DNA of 64,000 nucleotides from Rhodospirillaceae bacterium (GTDB lineage Bacteria > Pseudomonadota > Alphaproteobacteria > Rhodospirillales > UBA2165): contig JABIHH010000083.1 in assembly GCA_018649725.1 (NCBI GenBank), positions 62,001-126,000 of the forward strand, given 5' to 3'. The notes under the pieces are model-generated. The model worked only from the letters and a program-made list of their open reading frames with translations. It ran no database searches and was not told where the DNA came from. Position numbers and translations under genes: made by a program. Shown here in pieces: positions 42,327 through 52,487 of this stretch. Every line of letters starts with the position of its first letter. Within the stretch, counting starts at the first letter, position 1.

Positions 42327-43087
42327 GCCGATCGCCCGAGCTCAAGGTCCGGGAAAATCTCCGAATAGCGCGCCCCTGGATAATAAGCTTTGCTGTAAGC
42401 AGGCCGGGCTTTCATTCGGGCCAGCCATTCGGTGACCTGAGGTAAATCTTTCTCCCACAATTGCTCATAGCCCATATCTTCCATGCGGTCGATCAAGGGG
42501 GCCACGCAAATATCGGCCAAGGAATAAAAATCTCCCATAATCCATGGGCCGCCCGTTTCTTTGATCGCTTGATGCATCCTCTCGACGGTTTGGCGGATAT
42601 CATCCAGAGCGGTTTGAATTTCGGCATCACTAAAGCCGTCTCGGCCCATTCGGGTATAGAATTCTGTCTTTAACGGACGCTTTTCAGCCGCCACTTTGAA
42701 TTCCTCATCCGACATATCGCGAAAGTTTTTAATTAGAATTTTTTGAAAAGTCGGATAGCGCACGGCACCGGTCGGCTTTTCTTCAAAATAGCGCAGCCAC
42801 CAGCGCATTCGGGCCCGCTCTTTCGGATCATCTGGTGTCAATTTAACGTCTGGGAAAACTTCATCAAGATATTCAATAATCACTGATGAATCGATGATCG
42901 GCGCGCCATTATGCAACAATGTCGGCACCACGCCATTTGGGTTAATTTTTAGATATTCCGGCGTAAGATGATCTGTGCCGCCGGGCATTAGTTTATGGTC
43001 AACCCAGTCGAGGTCTTTCTCCGCCAGACAAAGGCGCACCTTAAGACTGCAGGTTGAGGCTGGAAAATTGTAGAGCTCTAAGGTCAT
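42323..43087 (-). CDS. Glutathione S-transferase
   Basis: A 254-residue GST: thioredoxin-fold N-terminal domain with PASTCSLKVR (catalytic Ser/Cys region), cis-Pro motif NPNGVVPTLL and glutathione-binding DSSVI; an all-helical C-terminal domain with GDFYSLADICVAPL. Slightly longer than the usual 200-220. Last gene of a run EamA, DoxX-like, GST on the minus strand, which suggests a detoxification or dehalogenation role. Confidence 0.88.
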   Translation of the reverse strand: MTLELYNFPASTCSLKVRLCLAEKDLDWVDHKLMPGGTDHLTPEYLKINPNGVVPTLLHNGAPIIDSSVIIEYLDEVFPDVKLTPDDPKERARMRWWLRYFEEKPTGAVRYPTFQKILIKNFRDMSDEEFKVAAEKRPLKTEFYTRMGRDGFSDAEIQTALDDIRQTVERMHQAIKETGGPWIMGDFYSLADICVAPLIDRMEDMGYEQLWEKDLPQVTEWLARMKARPAYSKAYYPGARYSEIFPDLELGRSA

Positions 43088-43097
43088 ATTTCAGCCT

Positions 43098-43463
43098 TCA
43101 TAACAGCATGATAAGTGCACCGGTGATGGCAACATTATTGAAAAATAACAGCATATGATAGTTGTTCCGAAGAGAGTCTTCCATGGTCCAGAAGCGATGA
43201 AACATCGCCGTTGCCAACACGGTTAAAACAATCAGCACAATCGCAGCAGGCGACGTGTAATAGTCAATCATCAACGCCAAGCCGGCAACAAATTGTAGAG
43301 CGAAATTAATCACGAGAAATAATTGCGGCTTTGGCAGAATAGCGCCGGTGCGCTCAATGTTGAACTGCCAAACGCGCAGATTTTTAACGATCATGATCCA
43401 GAAAAAAAGGCCCAGAATAACCTGACCGATAATTTGGGGAAGCGTGTGGCCATCAAAAAACAT
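43098..43463 (-). CDS. DoxX-like small membrane protein
   Basis: 121 residues with four hydrophobic helices, resembling the DoxX/DoxD-like family. ATG 43463 is preferred: the longer frame to 43514 would run into the EamA gene, while this start lies ten bases after the EamA stop. DoxX-like proteins take part in thiosulfate or redox reactions at the membrane, or have unknown roles. It lies ten bases before the GST gene. Confidence 0.68.
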   Translation of the reverse strand: MFFDGHTLPQIIGQVILGLFFWIMIVKNLRVWQFNIERTGAILPKPQLFLVINFALQFVAGLALMIDYYTSPAAIVLIVLTVLATAMFHRFWTMEDSLRNNYHMLLFFNNVAITGALIMLL

Positions 43464-43473
43464 CTTTTTGACC

Positions 43474-44388
43474 CTAGTGGTTTCGAACCACCATAAAAAT
43501 ACCAGCGCAGACAAAAACAGCGCCGATAATGTGGTATGAGAACACTTCCTCGCCGAGGAAAGTCGTCGCTAAAATCGACCCATAGACCGGCATCAAGCTG
43601 ACAAAGACCGCGGCCCGATGCGGCCCGACAACCCGGTTTCCGTTGTTCCATAAGGCCAGCGAGCCAATCGACACGATAATGGCCAAGATAACCGACCAAA
43701 AAACGGTTTCCAAAGTAAAGGGCACCGGTCCCACCAATATGGTTTCGCCTATATAAAACGGTAGTAGCGGGAACGTGCCGAAGAATAGAATGACAAATAA
43801 TGTTGGAAAAGTTCCAAGACCCGGCGGCAGCTTGCGCAAATTAATGGCATACATCGAATAGGATAAAATCGCGAATATAACGATAAAATCACCGATATTT
43901 AGCTCCAAATTAATCAATACCGCCAAATCGGCTTTGGCAATCATAAAGACAACACCGACAATCGCTGAGGCGATACCAACATATTGAATGTTCTTGAGAC
44001 GATCTTTTAGGATAATCCAGGTCAAAAGTGCGGTTACAGCCGGCTGGGTGGTATTGACCAAGGACGCGTTTATTGCCGTGGTAAAATTCAATGAGGTAAA
44101 CAGAAGCGTTCCGCCACCGACCATAAAGGTTCCTTGCGCCAGATAGATTTTCCAATGCCTGCGGACCAAATCCAAATTGTCTCGAACATCTTTCCAGACA
44201 AAGGGTATTAGAACAATGACTGCGGTCACCCAGCGCCAGAAAGTCAGGCCGACAAGCGGTATCTCCTCATGAACTCCCTTGGCGATGACGACACTTATTG
44301 ACCACAGCAATACCGTGATGGCGATCATTAGATAAGCCACAGGGATACTGATATTAGGGGGCGTATGTTGGTCCTGAGGTGCAGCCAT
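43474..44388 (-). CDS. EamA/DMT-family transporter
   Basis: A 304-residue protein with ten predicted membrane helices in two EamA repeats. Repeat features include the N-terminal ITVLLWSISVVIAKG and the second-half FAILSYSMYAINLRKL. A drug/metabolite exporter or permease in the inner membrane; substrate unknown. It starts one base after the stop of a small gene, so they are coupled. Confidence 0.88.
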   Translation of the reverse strand: MAAPQDQHTPPNISIPVAYLMIAITVLLWSISVVIAKGVHEEIPLVGLTFWRWVTAVIVLIPFVWKDVRDNLDLVRRHWKIYLAQGTFMVGGGTLLFTSLNFTTAINASLVNTTQPAVTALLTWIILKDRLKNIQYVGIASAIVGVVFMIAKADLAVLINLELNIGDFIVIFAILSYSMYAINLRKLPPGLGTFPTLFVILFFGTFPLLPFYIGETILVGPVPFTLETVFWSVILAIIVSIGSLALWNNGNRVVGPHRAAVFVSLMPVYGSILATTFLGEEVFSYHIIGAVFVCAGIFMVVRNH

Positions 44389-44389
44389 T

Positions 44390-44671
44390 TTAGTCTTCTA
44401 TTTTATCCAAATCTCTAATGGTCGAATCCAACAGGTTCAAAACCGCATGCCCCTCGCCCAAAGCCCGGCCCGCTGTCGCATGGGCAGCCCTGAATTTAAG
44501 CAGCACCGTCTCCAGGCTTTTAGCCTCCGTATTCAACAAGCGGTCGCCAATGGTTTTCATCTCGTCTGGATCAAGCTCCATATCTGGAGACATCCGCATG
44601 GCGCTTGACCACATCTTGCAGAGCTCGATTAAAACCGATTCATCGGGAAGTGAAGTATTGCCAGGACTCAT
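44390..44671 (-). CDS. Small helical protein coupled to the EamA transporter
   Basis: 93 residues, not recognised. ATG 44671 gives a protein opening MSPGNTSLPDES; the longer frame to 44728 has no better start. It is mostly amphipathic helix with several Met and Leu and no membrane segment or metal motif. The stop lies one base before the EamA start, which supports it as a real gene. Function unknown. Confidence 0.5.
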   Translation of the reverse strand: MSPGNTSLPDESVLIELCKMWSSAMRMSPDMELDPDEMKTIGDRLLNTEAKSLETVLLKFRAAHATAGRALGEGHAVLNLLDSTIRDLDKIED

Positions 44672-44760
44672 TTTTCTGCCGTTTATCCATTTGACCGCAA
44701 ACCTACACAACGCCTGATAACAAGTCACGCGGGGTGAAATTTTTATTGCATATTACGAAA

Positions 44761-45468
44761 TTAATTGAGCAGCCCCACAAGTATCTCGGCGACCTCTTTA
44801 GGATGAGACATCATCATTTGATGGCCGGACTCTATTTCTCTATAGACCCAGCTTTCATCTTGCTCGCAGGCTTTGGCGAATTTCTCAAACGGGCTCGGGG
44901 TAAAACCAGAGGCCCACACATAGGCTCGTTTTTCTGGTCGAGGATGATCGAGTGTTACGGGCTGGGTGAGCGAGGCCAAGGGGTGATCAACCCGCAAACG
45001 ATCAAATTGAGCAATATCATCCGGGTCGGTCAGTTTCCAAAATTCTGCTGGAGGCGGTGGAATCCGCCAGCCTTCTCCCTTTTCTTTGGCCATTTTGTGG
45101 TAATAATCAATGCGATCAGGCGGCTGCAAATCCATTACCGACTGACCATTTTCGGGCAAGAAGGCATCAAGATAAATTAGAGTTCCAATGCGATCGAACT
45201 GGCGATCAGCTGCCCCCGTCACCACCATGCCGCCATAACTGTGACCGACCAAGACAACGTCTTCCAGTTCTTCACACTCAATAACATTGGCAATATCACA
45301 GATATGGGTTTCAAGATCGGTCTTGGGCGTCAATAAATGCGTGCGCTCACCAAGGCCGGTCAAAGTTGGCGTAAACACCAAATGGCCTTGAGCACGCAGA
45401 AAGTTAGCCACTTTACGCCACTGCCAACCACCGGCTCCCATACCATGAACGAGGACAAAATTAGCCAT
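44761..45468 (-). CDS. Alpha/beta hydrolase
   Basis: A 235-residue esterase-type hydrolase (methylesterase/EstC style): oxyanion HGMGAGGW, nucleophile GHSYGG, and base His in ESGHQMMMSHP. It is the last gene of the MarR-DUF3604-Tct-sulfatase run, 16 bases after the sulfatase, so it probably cleaves an ester or lactone of the imported compound after desulfation. Confidence 0.87.
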   Translation of the reverse strand: MANFVLVHGMGAGGWQWRKVANFLRAQGHLVFTPTLTGLGERTHLLTPKTDLETHICDIANVIECEELEDVVLVGHSYGGMVVTGAADRQFDRIGTLIYLDAFLPENGQSVMDLQPPDRIDYYHKMAKEKGEGWRIPPPPAEFWKLTDPDDIAQFDRLRVDHPLASLTQPVTLDHPRPEKRAYVWASGFTPSPFEKFAKACEQDESWVYREIESGHQMMMSHPKEVAEILVGLLN

Positions 45469-45484
45469 CGCTTACGCGTGCCTC

Positions 45485-46930
45485 TTATTCATGCCCTTGG
45501 CCCGGCACCGGCGTTGCACCGGGCGTACCGGTATGCAGCGCCTTATCGCGCCCGCCGAACTTCTCAATCAAAGCGTTTTGATCGTCCTTCGCCTGACGAT
45601 CAACTTTTTCAGGATCGCAAATAGCGCGCAGATAACCCTCATACTCAGTCACGATTTCAGCATAATTCGGGTCAGCCGCCAAATCTGAGGTTTCTTCAGG
45701 ATCAGCTTCTAAGTCAAAAAGCTCCGGCTCATAGTCAACATAATAGAGAAACTTATATTTTCCTTTGCGCAGCATAAAACCTCCGGTTGGGGAGGACGTC
45801 GCATGATATTCGCTAAAAACAATACGCTCCGGGTCATCAGAAGTATGTGCCATCTCGAACCAGGATCCACCGGCAAGCTCCTGCTCCCCATCTGTCAGAT
45901 CGAGCCCGACGCCATCCATGACGGTTTGGTAGCTATCGAGCAAAGAGGTCGTTGTCGAACTCACTTTGCCTTCTGGAATACCGTCGCCAGCGACAATCAA
46001 AGGGATACCGGCGCTTTCTTCATACATGTTGGACTTGCCCCACATCCCGCGTGCACCAACATTGTCACCGTGATCACTGGTGTAAACGACCCGCGTGTCA
46101 CCTACCAAGCCGCATTCAGCTAACACGTCCAGCACGCGGCCAATTTCTGCATCAATAAAACTGCATAGCCCAAAATAAGCTGCCACTGCGATCAGCCGTT
46201 GCTCAGCGCTGAGGTGCCGATCGACTTGCAAATAATCATCCATGCGTTGGAGCCAGGGATGACGCACAAAACCTTTTTCCGGATCGAGCTTGCGTGGTGG
46301 CAACTGATCAAGCGGATACATGTTGTAGAACTCTTCCGGCACAATAAGTGGAAAATGTGGCGCGACAAAGCCAAGATAAAGCACCCATGGTTTCTCTTCG
46401 GGACTCTCCGCAGCATCTTTCAGCCACTGACACGCTTCGTCCGCAATCAGGCGGTCATAGCGGTTATAATTCGACTCGCCCGGGCCAATTTCTTTCAGCA
46501 TTTTGGCAGGATGTTCATCCGGCAAAGGATCTCGGATCGAGCCCCAAACTTGGCCGACGCCATCCATTACATGCATCGGATGATGTTGTTTGGAAAAGCC
46601 TGTATTTAAATCCTCATGGCGATAATGCAGCTTGCCGATGGATTCGACCCGGTGGCCCTCATCCTGCAAGCGATGCCCCCAACCCTTAACTTCACCGTCA
46701 TAGGGCAGCGCATTGTCCCAATATTTCGTCTCATGGGTATACCGCCCGGTCGCAAACGCCGCCCGGGCCGGAATGCAAATCGGCGAGTTGGTGTAATGTG
46801 CGGTAAAGCGTGTGCCGCGCGCGGCCAGCTTATCCAGATTAGGAGTTTTAACTTGATCATGACCATAGCAGCCGAGCATCTTCGGATTATGCTCATCGGA
46901 CATAATATAGAGGAGGTTTTGAGGTTTCAT
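45485..46930 (-). CDS. Type I sulfatase (formylglycine)
   Basis: A 481-residue sulfatase. Cys52-x-Pro-x-Arg56 (ICIPARAAFATG) is the formylglycine motif; metal residues include MSDEH near the N-terminus and YTSDHGDN later. It has no signal peptide, so it is cytoplasmic, and it resembles choline-sulfatase-like enzymes. It lies four bases after TctA and 16 bases before a hydrolase. It would remove sulfate from a substrate taken up by the adjacent transporter. A formylglycine-generating enzyme is not in the window. Confidence 0.9.
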   Translation of the reverse strand: MKPQNLLYIMSDEHNPKMLGCYGHDQVKTPNLDKLAARGTRFTAHYTNSPICIPARAAFATGRYTHETKYWDNALPYDGEVKGWGHRLQDEGHRVESIGKLHYRHEDLNTGFSKQHHPMHVMDGVGQVWGSIRDPLPDEHPAKMLKEIGPGESNYNRYDRLIADEACQWLKDAAESPEEKPWVLYLGFVAPHFPLIVPEEFYNMYPLDQLPPRKLDPEKGFVRHPWLQRMDDYLQVDRHLSAEQRLIAVAAYFGLCSFIDAEIGRVLDVLAECGLVGDTRVVYTSDHGDNVGARGMWGKSNMYEESAGIPLIVAGDGIPEGKVSSTTTSLLDSYQTVMDGVGLDLTDGEQELAGGSWFEMAHTSDDPERIVFSEYHATSSPTGGFMLRKGKYKFLYYVDYEPELFDLEADPEETSDLAADPNYAEIVTEYEGYLRAICDPEKVDRQAKDDQNALIEKFGGRDKALHTGTPGATPVPGQGHE

Positions 46931-46934
46931 GGAA

Positions 46935-48509
46935 TTAACTTAAATCCTTCTGATTTCTGGCAAAGAAGACAACCACCGCAATCGCCAGCACCATGAAGGT
47001 AATGGATATCGGTCCCGCAAAGAGGAACCAGGGATCAGCGCCGGTTACGGCAAAGGCCTGGCGCATGGCTTCTTCGAGATTATTGGCAAGGATATAGGCG
47101 ATGATAAAAGCCAATACCGACATGTTTAATTTTCGCATCAGATAGCCAAGAAAGCCAAAACCCAGCGTCACATAGACGGCAAACATCGTGGTCTGCTGAA
47201 CGTAAATGGCCGTCAGGGTGAGCAGCAGGACAATCGGCAGCAGGCGTTGTTTTGGAATACGGATCATAACCCCCATCCAGCGCATGAAAATGCCGCCGAG
47301 CGTCCAGTTTAGGCCATTGGCGAAAATCATGGTGGTGAACAAGCCAAAAGCATAAACCATTTCCTGATTGATCTGATCCGGCACAAGCCTAAAAACTTGC
47401 GGGCCAGGCGTAAATCCGCTGATGGTTTCGGTGGCGAGCAAGATAAAGACCGCCGACACATTGCCCGGAATACCCAGCGACAAAACGGGTATGAGATTGG
47501 CACCGGCGACAGCTGAATTGGCGGCCTCTGTCGCCGCAATGCCTTCAATGGCGCCTTCGCCAAATGCCGGCGAGCCTTTGTGATATTTGCGCCCGGTCGC
47601 ATAGCCGAGCGTTGCCGCCAGCGTACTACCAATGCCCGGCAGCGCGCCGATCATCGTGCCAATAGAGGCTGAGATACCAATAAAAGGGAGAATGCGGCGA
47701 ATGTCGCTAAGATGAAGTTTATTGTCACCCTTCACTTCAACATGGGTGATCGAGGAGGTATCCTTCATCTCCCGCCACATGTCTTCGAGCGACTTAAACA
47801 CTTCGCCCAATATGAGCACGCCGAGTACCGCACTTATCAGCGGGAAACCGGCGGCGAGACTGTCACTCCCCATCGACAAGCGCGGATGGCCGTCTTCGCC
47901 GGTCCCAATATAGGCAATGAACAATCCAAGCAATGCGGCCAGCATGCCTTTCCAGACATTCGAGCCCACCACGGCTGAGACAAAAGCCAGCGACAAAATA
48001 ATCAGCGCGGCCTTTTCGGGAAAATCGAGGAATTTCTCAACTAAAATAGCCAAGAACGGTGCGCAGGTAATCAGTACGATATCTGAAAAGGTATCACCAG
48101 AAACTGAGGAGAAATGCGCGACCCGGAGCGCTTTTCCGGGTTGACCTCTTTTGGTCAGTGGATAGCCATCCAAGGTCGTCATAAGCGAGTCAGGTGTGCC
48201 CGGCGTATTGAATAAAATAGCGGGCACGGCACCGCCGATTGTCGAGCCTTTCATAATGCCGACCAGAAAACCCAATACTGGCAATAACGCATTTGCATCG
48301 AAGCCAAAGACAGATATGAGGATCGGCAAAGAAATCGCCATCGCGAACGGGCCGCCGATGCCGGGTGTTGCACCAACAAAAATGCCAAACAGAAAACCTA
48401 GAATAACCATAACAATGGTAATCGAGATCGGCAGACCAGCGATCGAAAACACCGGATCGGCTGAAAAAACGGTCACGATACCGAGCCATATATGATCGAG
48501 CAGGCCCAT
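46935..48509 (-). CDS. tctA: Tripartite tricarboxylate transporter, large membrane subunit TctA
   Basis: A 524-residue inner-membrane protein with about 12 helices and the signature GxxPGIGG (VGATPGIGG) and GALPGIGSTLAA repeats. ATG 48509 overlaps the TctB stop; an in-frame TTG at 48512 is less likely. It forms the transport channel with TctB and receives ligand from TctC. Its context with sulfatases suggests an organic acid carrying a sulfate ester rather than citrate. Confidence 0.95.
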   Translation of the reverse strand: MGLLDHIWLGIVTVFSADPVFSIAGLPISITIVMVILGFLFGIFVGATPGIGGPFAMAISLPILISVFGFDANALLPVLGFLVGIMKGSTIGGAVPAILFNTPGTPDSLMTTLDGYPLTKRGQPGKALRVAHFSSVSGDTFSDIVLITCAPFLAILVEKFLDFPEKAALIILSLAFVSAVVGSNVWKGMLAALLGLFIAYIGTGEDGHPRLSMGSDSLAAGFPLISAVLGVLILGEVFKSLEDMWREMKDTSSITHVEVKGDNKLHLSDIRRILPFIGISASIGTMIGALPGIGSTLAATLGYATGRKYHKGSPAFGEGAIEGIAATEAANSAVAGANLIPVLSLGIPGNVSAVFILLATETISGFTPGPQVFRLVPDQINQEMVYAFGLFTTMIFANGLNWTLGGIFMRWMGVMIRIPKQRLLPIVLLLTLTAIYVQQTTMFAVYVTLGFGFLGYLMRKLNMSVLAFIIAYILANNLEEAMRQAFAVTGADPWFLFAGPISITFMVLAIAVVVFFARNQKDLS

Positions 48510-49099
48510 CAATTATTCCCGTTCGGTGGTAGCAACATATTATCAAAGGGAACTTCATAAAGGATGGTCAGAACGATAACAGCCAGCAGCGAAACCCCGG
48601 CACTGCCCAGCGTAAAACGATTTTCAACCACACCGATACAGCCAAATATCAAGGCAAAGCCACCCAGCATATAGCCAAAAATCTTATAAGGATACGTGCC
48701 CCGCAGATTGCGGTAGGTCCCGATTTCACCGCCGAGTGCATTTACGAGATCCACCAGAAGAGGGCCCGCGTGCATCATCAGGGCGAGCCCAATGGCTATG
48801 GCAATTACGAGACGAAAGATAAAATAGAAGCTTTTTCTGTCCAGGCCTTCGACAGCCGATACCGGGCGAATAATCGCAATAAGCCCCATCAAGATAGACG
48901 TCACCAAAATACCTACCGTCATAATGGTTGGCGCCATAGCATCACCAATGGTCACCCGGCGGCGGAAGGTTTCTATCACCCCGGTTTCGATGTCAATCGG
49001 TATCCAGACAAACAGCGTAAACAAGGATGTAACAATAAAGAAAAGCGCAAGACCGAGAGTCCAGGGCGCTTTTTGAAATGCGGTGGAAAATTTTTGCAT
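48509..49099 (-). CDS. tctB: Tripartite tricarboxylate transporter, small membrane subunit TctB
   Basis: A 196-residue protein with four hydrophobic helices (LGLALFFIVTSLFTLFVW, MTVGILVTSILMGLIAI and two later). Size and position between TctC and TctA are typical. The stop overlaps the TctA start by one base. Confidence 0.9.
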   Translation of the reverse strand: MQKFSTAFQKAPWTLGLALFFIVTSLFTLFVWIPIDIETGVIETFRRRVTIGDAMAPTIMTVGILVTSILMGLIAIIRPVSAVEGLDRKSFYFIFRLVIAIAIGLALMMHAGPLLVDLVNALGGEIGTYRNLRGTYPYKIFGYMLGGFALIFGCIGVVENRFTLGSAGVSLLAVIVLTILYEVPFDNMLLPPNGNN

Positions 49100-49146
49100 C
49101 TTAAAAAAGGAAATGGGGCCGGCTATCCAAACCGGCCCAACTTCAC

Positions 49147-50109
49147 TTACTTCATAAGCTTCATCAAAACCTTAGCAATTTTAATTTCATTTTGAATAAA
49201 AGCGTCCAATTTCTTGCCGGTTATGACATCCGGTCCACCATAACCTTTGCTGACATATTGAGAAGCCTTGGTGCTTGGATCATTGATGATGTCGCCGATC
49301 GCATCGGCAAGCGCCTTGCGGGCCTCGCCAGGAATACCGGCCGGGGCGACAAAGATAAACTTCGCACCGATGTCATATGGAATGCCCATTTCAACCAAGG
49401 TCGGCGCATTTGGAGAAATTTTAAGACGCTGGCTAAGACCAGAGGCGAGGTTCACCATTTTACCTGACCTCACAGCTTTGGACTGGATGCCCGCGCCATA
49501 GCCGAGATCAACATCACCAGCAATAATAGCGTTCATTACTTTGCGGCCACCGCGCAGCACGACGGTGTTAAACTTCACACCGTATTTTTGCTCGATCAGG
49601 AAATTGATGTCTGCATGTTTGGCACTCATACCGGCAAATTTGAAGACCTTGCCTTTCTTAGCCGCAGCAATCACGTCGGCAAAAGTCTTCCAGCCCTTGG
49701 ACGTATTGGCAACGATACCCATCTGTGAGCTTGTCGTCGTCGCGATATAGGTGAAATCATCGGTTTTGTAGCCGGCTTTTTTAGAGGCCAGCATGTTGTA
49801 GCCAAACACCTCGGTCACCGCCATACCGATGGTTAGGCCATCATTAGGCAGGCCCTTAAGTTTGCGCGCCATCACGACGCCGCCCTTGCCGGTTACGTTT
49901 GACGGAATAACATTCCAGCCTTTGCGCTTTTTCAATTCAGCCGCGATGAGACGGGCTTGGGTATCCGTACCACCACCCGCAGCAAAGCCGATGATAACAC
50001 TAATAGGTCCTTTTGGTTGCCATTCAGCTTTCGCTGGCGTAGCCATAAAAGCCGTAGCGGCCATACCGACTACTGCCAGAGGCATAACTATTTTGGTTAG
50101 TTTTGACAT
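49147..50109 (-). CDS. tctC: Tripartite tricarboxylate transporter, periplasmic binding protein TctC
   Basis: A 320-residue solute-binding protein. Residues 1-28 form a signal peptide ending PAKA. The ligand region starts with ISVIIGFAAGGGTDTQAR, the Bug/TctC signature. ATG 50109 follows GGGAGA; the longer frame to 50169 lacks one. It binds the substrate in the periplasm and hands it to TctA/TctB. Confidence 0.92.
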   Translation of the reverse strand: MSKLTKIVMPLAVVGMAATAFMATPAKAEWQPKGPISVIIGFAAGGGTDTQARLIAAELKKRKGWNVIPSNVTGKGGVVMARKLKGLPNDGLTIGMAVTEVFGYNMLASKKAGYKTDDFTYIATTTSSQMGIVANTSKGWKTFADVIAAAKKGKVFKFAGMSAKHADINFLIEQKYGVKFNTVVLRGGRKVMNAIIAGDVDLGYGAGIQSKAVRSGKMVNLASGLSQRLKISPNAPTLVEMGIPYDIGAKFIFVAPAGIPGEARKALADAIGDIINDPSTKASQYVSKGYGGPDVITGKKLDAFIQNEIKIAKVLMKLMK

Positions 50110-50180
50110 TGATCGTCTCCCATGTTGATCGTTAAAATTCTTACTTAGTTGTTGAAACAACCTTATCACTTTTAGGCTGC

Positions 50181-52484
50181 TTAGTTAAATACAAATATTG
50201 GGCTGCTCCAGGCTTGGAAGCCATCTTCCGTTGTCACGCAGACCCAAACCGGGTTATCACCTGACGCGGTTAAATCTATCTGCACCTCCCCCGCAAGTGA
50301 TCGATGCGGGTTTTTATCCGGCAAGCGCATAATTCTAAGCTTTCTTTCCAATCCTCCGCAATCAAGAATGCGGTCTTCAATACCCATTTCTGCCAATTCA
50401 CAGGATAAAGTGCCGTGATTTGTCTCTAAAGCAAGCTCAACATCCTCATTGGTATCAAGCCAGACATCAAAGCCGCCATAATTACCGGTGGTGATCGCAT
50501 CCCATTTGACTTTGCTGTCGCCATCCACTTCCAGCAGTCGTTCATGGTTCCAAGCGTTGATTTTCTCCATGCGCGTGATCTTAGCATTTTTAAAGACCGC
50601 CTCGCCGATCCAGCTGGTATTGCGCCCGCGCCCGCGATATTCCGCGCCGCTCCAGATTACCCGGTAGCGATTGCCAAGATCGCTTTTGTCATAACCACGC
50701 AGCGTTTCAACCACATCCATACCATTGCGTATTTCAATACGTTCAATCGGCGTCGGTGATTTCACATCAACAGCGATGGTCACTTTATTGTCCGTCGTTT
50801 GAACAATATCGCCCATCATCGCGGCTTTCGCATCGACTGACTTGGTCGTCTCATAGACATTCGGATCAAGATCAAAAAGTTGGCTGGTACTGTCAAAATG
50901 CGCATCTACAGTCATATGGAGCCGGTTGCCGGTGGTGCCATAGTGATGACGTTTGCGGAGACAATCGAAAATACCATCGCGAGTCAGCTCTTCTGTCAGG
51001 AAACAAGTGAGCCCGCCATAAGCGCCAAACATTGAGGCACCGGGATAGCTCGCTCCCGGCCGCCCTTTATGACCATCGCTGTTGCAGACAACGCCTGAGC
51101 GATGACCGAGCGGGAAGCCATCCGTCAGCAGCCATTCAAATGTGCCCCAGGCTGAATGGATTTCCATTGCCGTCTCGATCTTGGCATCATGGGCAAAGGT
51201 GATATCGGCATAGCGGCCACCGACATGGGCATAGGCGAGACAATCTTCATCTTTGAGCGCTTCAAACAGTTCGCGCGCATCATTGGTATCGGTATCAATG
51301 TCTGACTGATCGGGCAGTAAGGCATGAGACGAACGTCTAATTTGACGGCCTTCTTCGCGGAAATAGATATTTCGATCGCCACCGACCGACGTGTTGCCTG
51401 ACCATTCATAGCCCGGGAATGTAACGAACCGATTGTCCTGATGATAGCTCGCCGTTAGCTCATTGAGATAGGCCCAAAACGCATTATTGACCTGAAAGTC
51501 ATTGGCTTGGTGGCTAATGACATCGAGAAACGCCAGATCGCGGGCAAAATCAAAATACTCCCTGGAATTTGTCGCCCCGATGGACTCACCGCTTTGACCA
51601 TGGAGATCACCCCAATAGCCGCCATAAGCGCCCGCTTCAATAATCAACGGTCCAGCTTCACACAACGGCGCATCGCTATCAGCATCAAATATGGTAATCC
51701 GCAACTCGCCCTCTTCCGCGACGGAGAGCTTTTCGAACTGGAGGGACTTCTGGCCTTTGGTAAAACTGGCGGTTTCGGGCAAATTGGTCACCGGTAAGCT
51801 GGCTTCGATCCGCAAATTGGCTTCGACAAGATCAGACGGATTACCCCACTCATCTTCGGCTTTGATACCAAGCTGAAAACTCTCACCCGGGCGCCTCAGC
51901 GTTGAGACTGCCGCCCGCCAGTTAATGGGATCACCGGGGACAATCGAGATCGCGGGTTTGTCTAGGATCGGCACGTAATGGCCGACGGCACAAGCATCGA
52001 CCAATACTTTGAACTCGAAACCGCTTTCAACAAAGGTTTGCATTTTAAAGCCGGGCGAGCCGCCGGATGTATCACCAAAAGTGAGCGTGATCGTATCCCC
52101 TTCTGATAAATAACCGCCCGATATACCAACGGTGAGCGCCTTCATCCAGGGACGAGAATGCCCGACATTTTCAAATCCAAGTTTTGGGTACGTGCCGAGA
52201 CTGGTCACGGCTGTGACATAATTTGGCGCTTTCGGATCGGTCATTTGCAACCCGCCCCAATCGCCAAAAAATCTAAAGACAATGCGAATACTGCCATTGT
52301 CATCCAAGCCAAACCGCCCAACCGTATAGGTCAGTGTAAAGGTCTGGTGAGAGCGTACTTGAAAGGCCCCTTCCGGCGAGAGCTCGGCTCGGCCATAAAG
52401 CACAGGATCCTCGGTCGGAGCGGCAGCGGGCCAAACCTCGCCAACGAGTTCTGAATCCACAATATTTGTATTACGTTCCGCCAT
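50181..52484 (-). CDS. DUF3604 family protein (PHP-like metal hydrolase)
   Basis: A 767-residue protein of the DUF3604 type: a beta-rich N-terminal region (about residues 1-280), then WGDLHGQSGESIG (metal D-x-H), ISHQANDFQ, FPGYEWSG, YAHVGGRYADI and VCNSDGHKGRPG, the conserved metal-binding clusters, and a C-terminal beta domain. No signal peptide. The family is a putative metal-dependent hydrolase related to PHP phosphoesterases; its chemistry is undescribed. It lies three bases after the MarR gene and 71 bases before TctC, and often accompanies transport and sulfatase genes. Confidence 0.82.
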   Translation of the reverse strand: MAERNTNIVDSELVGEVWPAAAPTEDPVLYGRAELSPEGAFQVRSHQTFTLTYTVGRFGLDDNGSIRIVFRFFGDWGGLQMTDPKAPNYVTAVTSLGTYPKLGFENVGHSRPWMKALTVGISGGYLSEGDTITLTFGDTSGGSPGFKMQTFVESGFEFKVLVDACAVGHYVPILDKPAISIVPGDPINWRAAVSTLRRPGESFQLGIKAEDEWGNPSDLVEANLRIEASLPVTNLPETASFTKGQKSLQFEKLSVAEEGELRITIFDADSDAPLCEAGPLIIEAGAYGGYWGDLHGQSGESIGATNSREYFDFARDLAFLDVISHQANDFQVNNAFWAYLNELTASYHQDNRFVTFPGYEWSGNTSVGGDRNIYFREEGRQIRRSSHALLPDQSDIDTDTNDARELFEALKDEDCLAYAHVGGRYADITFAHDAKIETAMEIHSAWGTFEWLLTDGFPLGHRSGVVCNSDGHKGRPGASYPGASMFGAYGGLTCFLTEELTRDGIFDCLRKRHHYGTTGNRLHMTVDAHFDSTSQLFDLDPNVYETTKSVDAKAAMMGDIVQTTDNKVTIAVDVKSPTPIERIEIRNGMDVVETLRGYDKSDLGNRYRVIWSGAEYRGRGRNTSWIGEAVFKNAKITRMEKINAWNHERLLEVDGDSKVKWDAITTGNYGGFDVWLDTNEDVELALETNHGTLSCELAEMGIEDRILDCGGLERKLRIMRLPDKNPHRSLAGEVQIDLTASGDNPVWVCVTTEDGFQAWSSPIFVFN

Positions 52485-52487
52485 GGA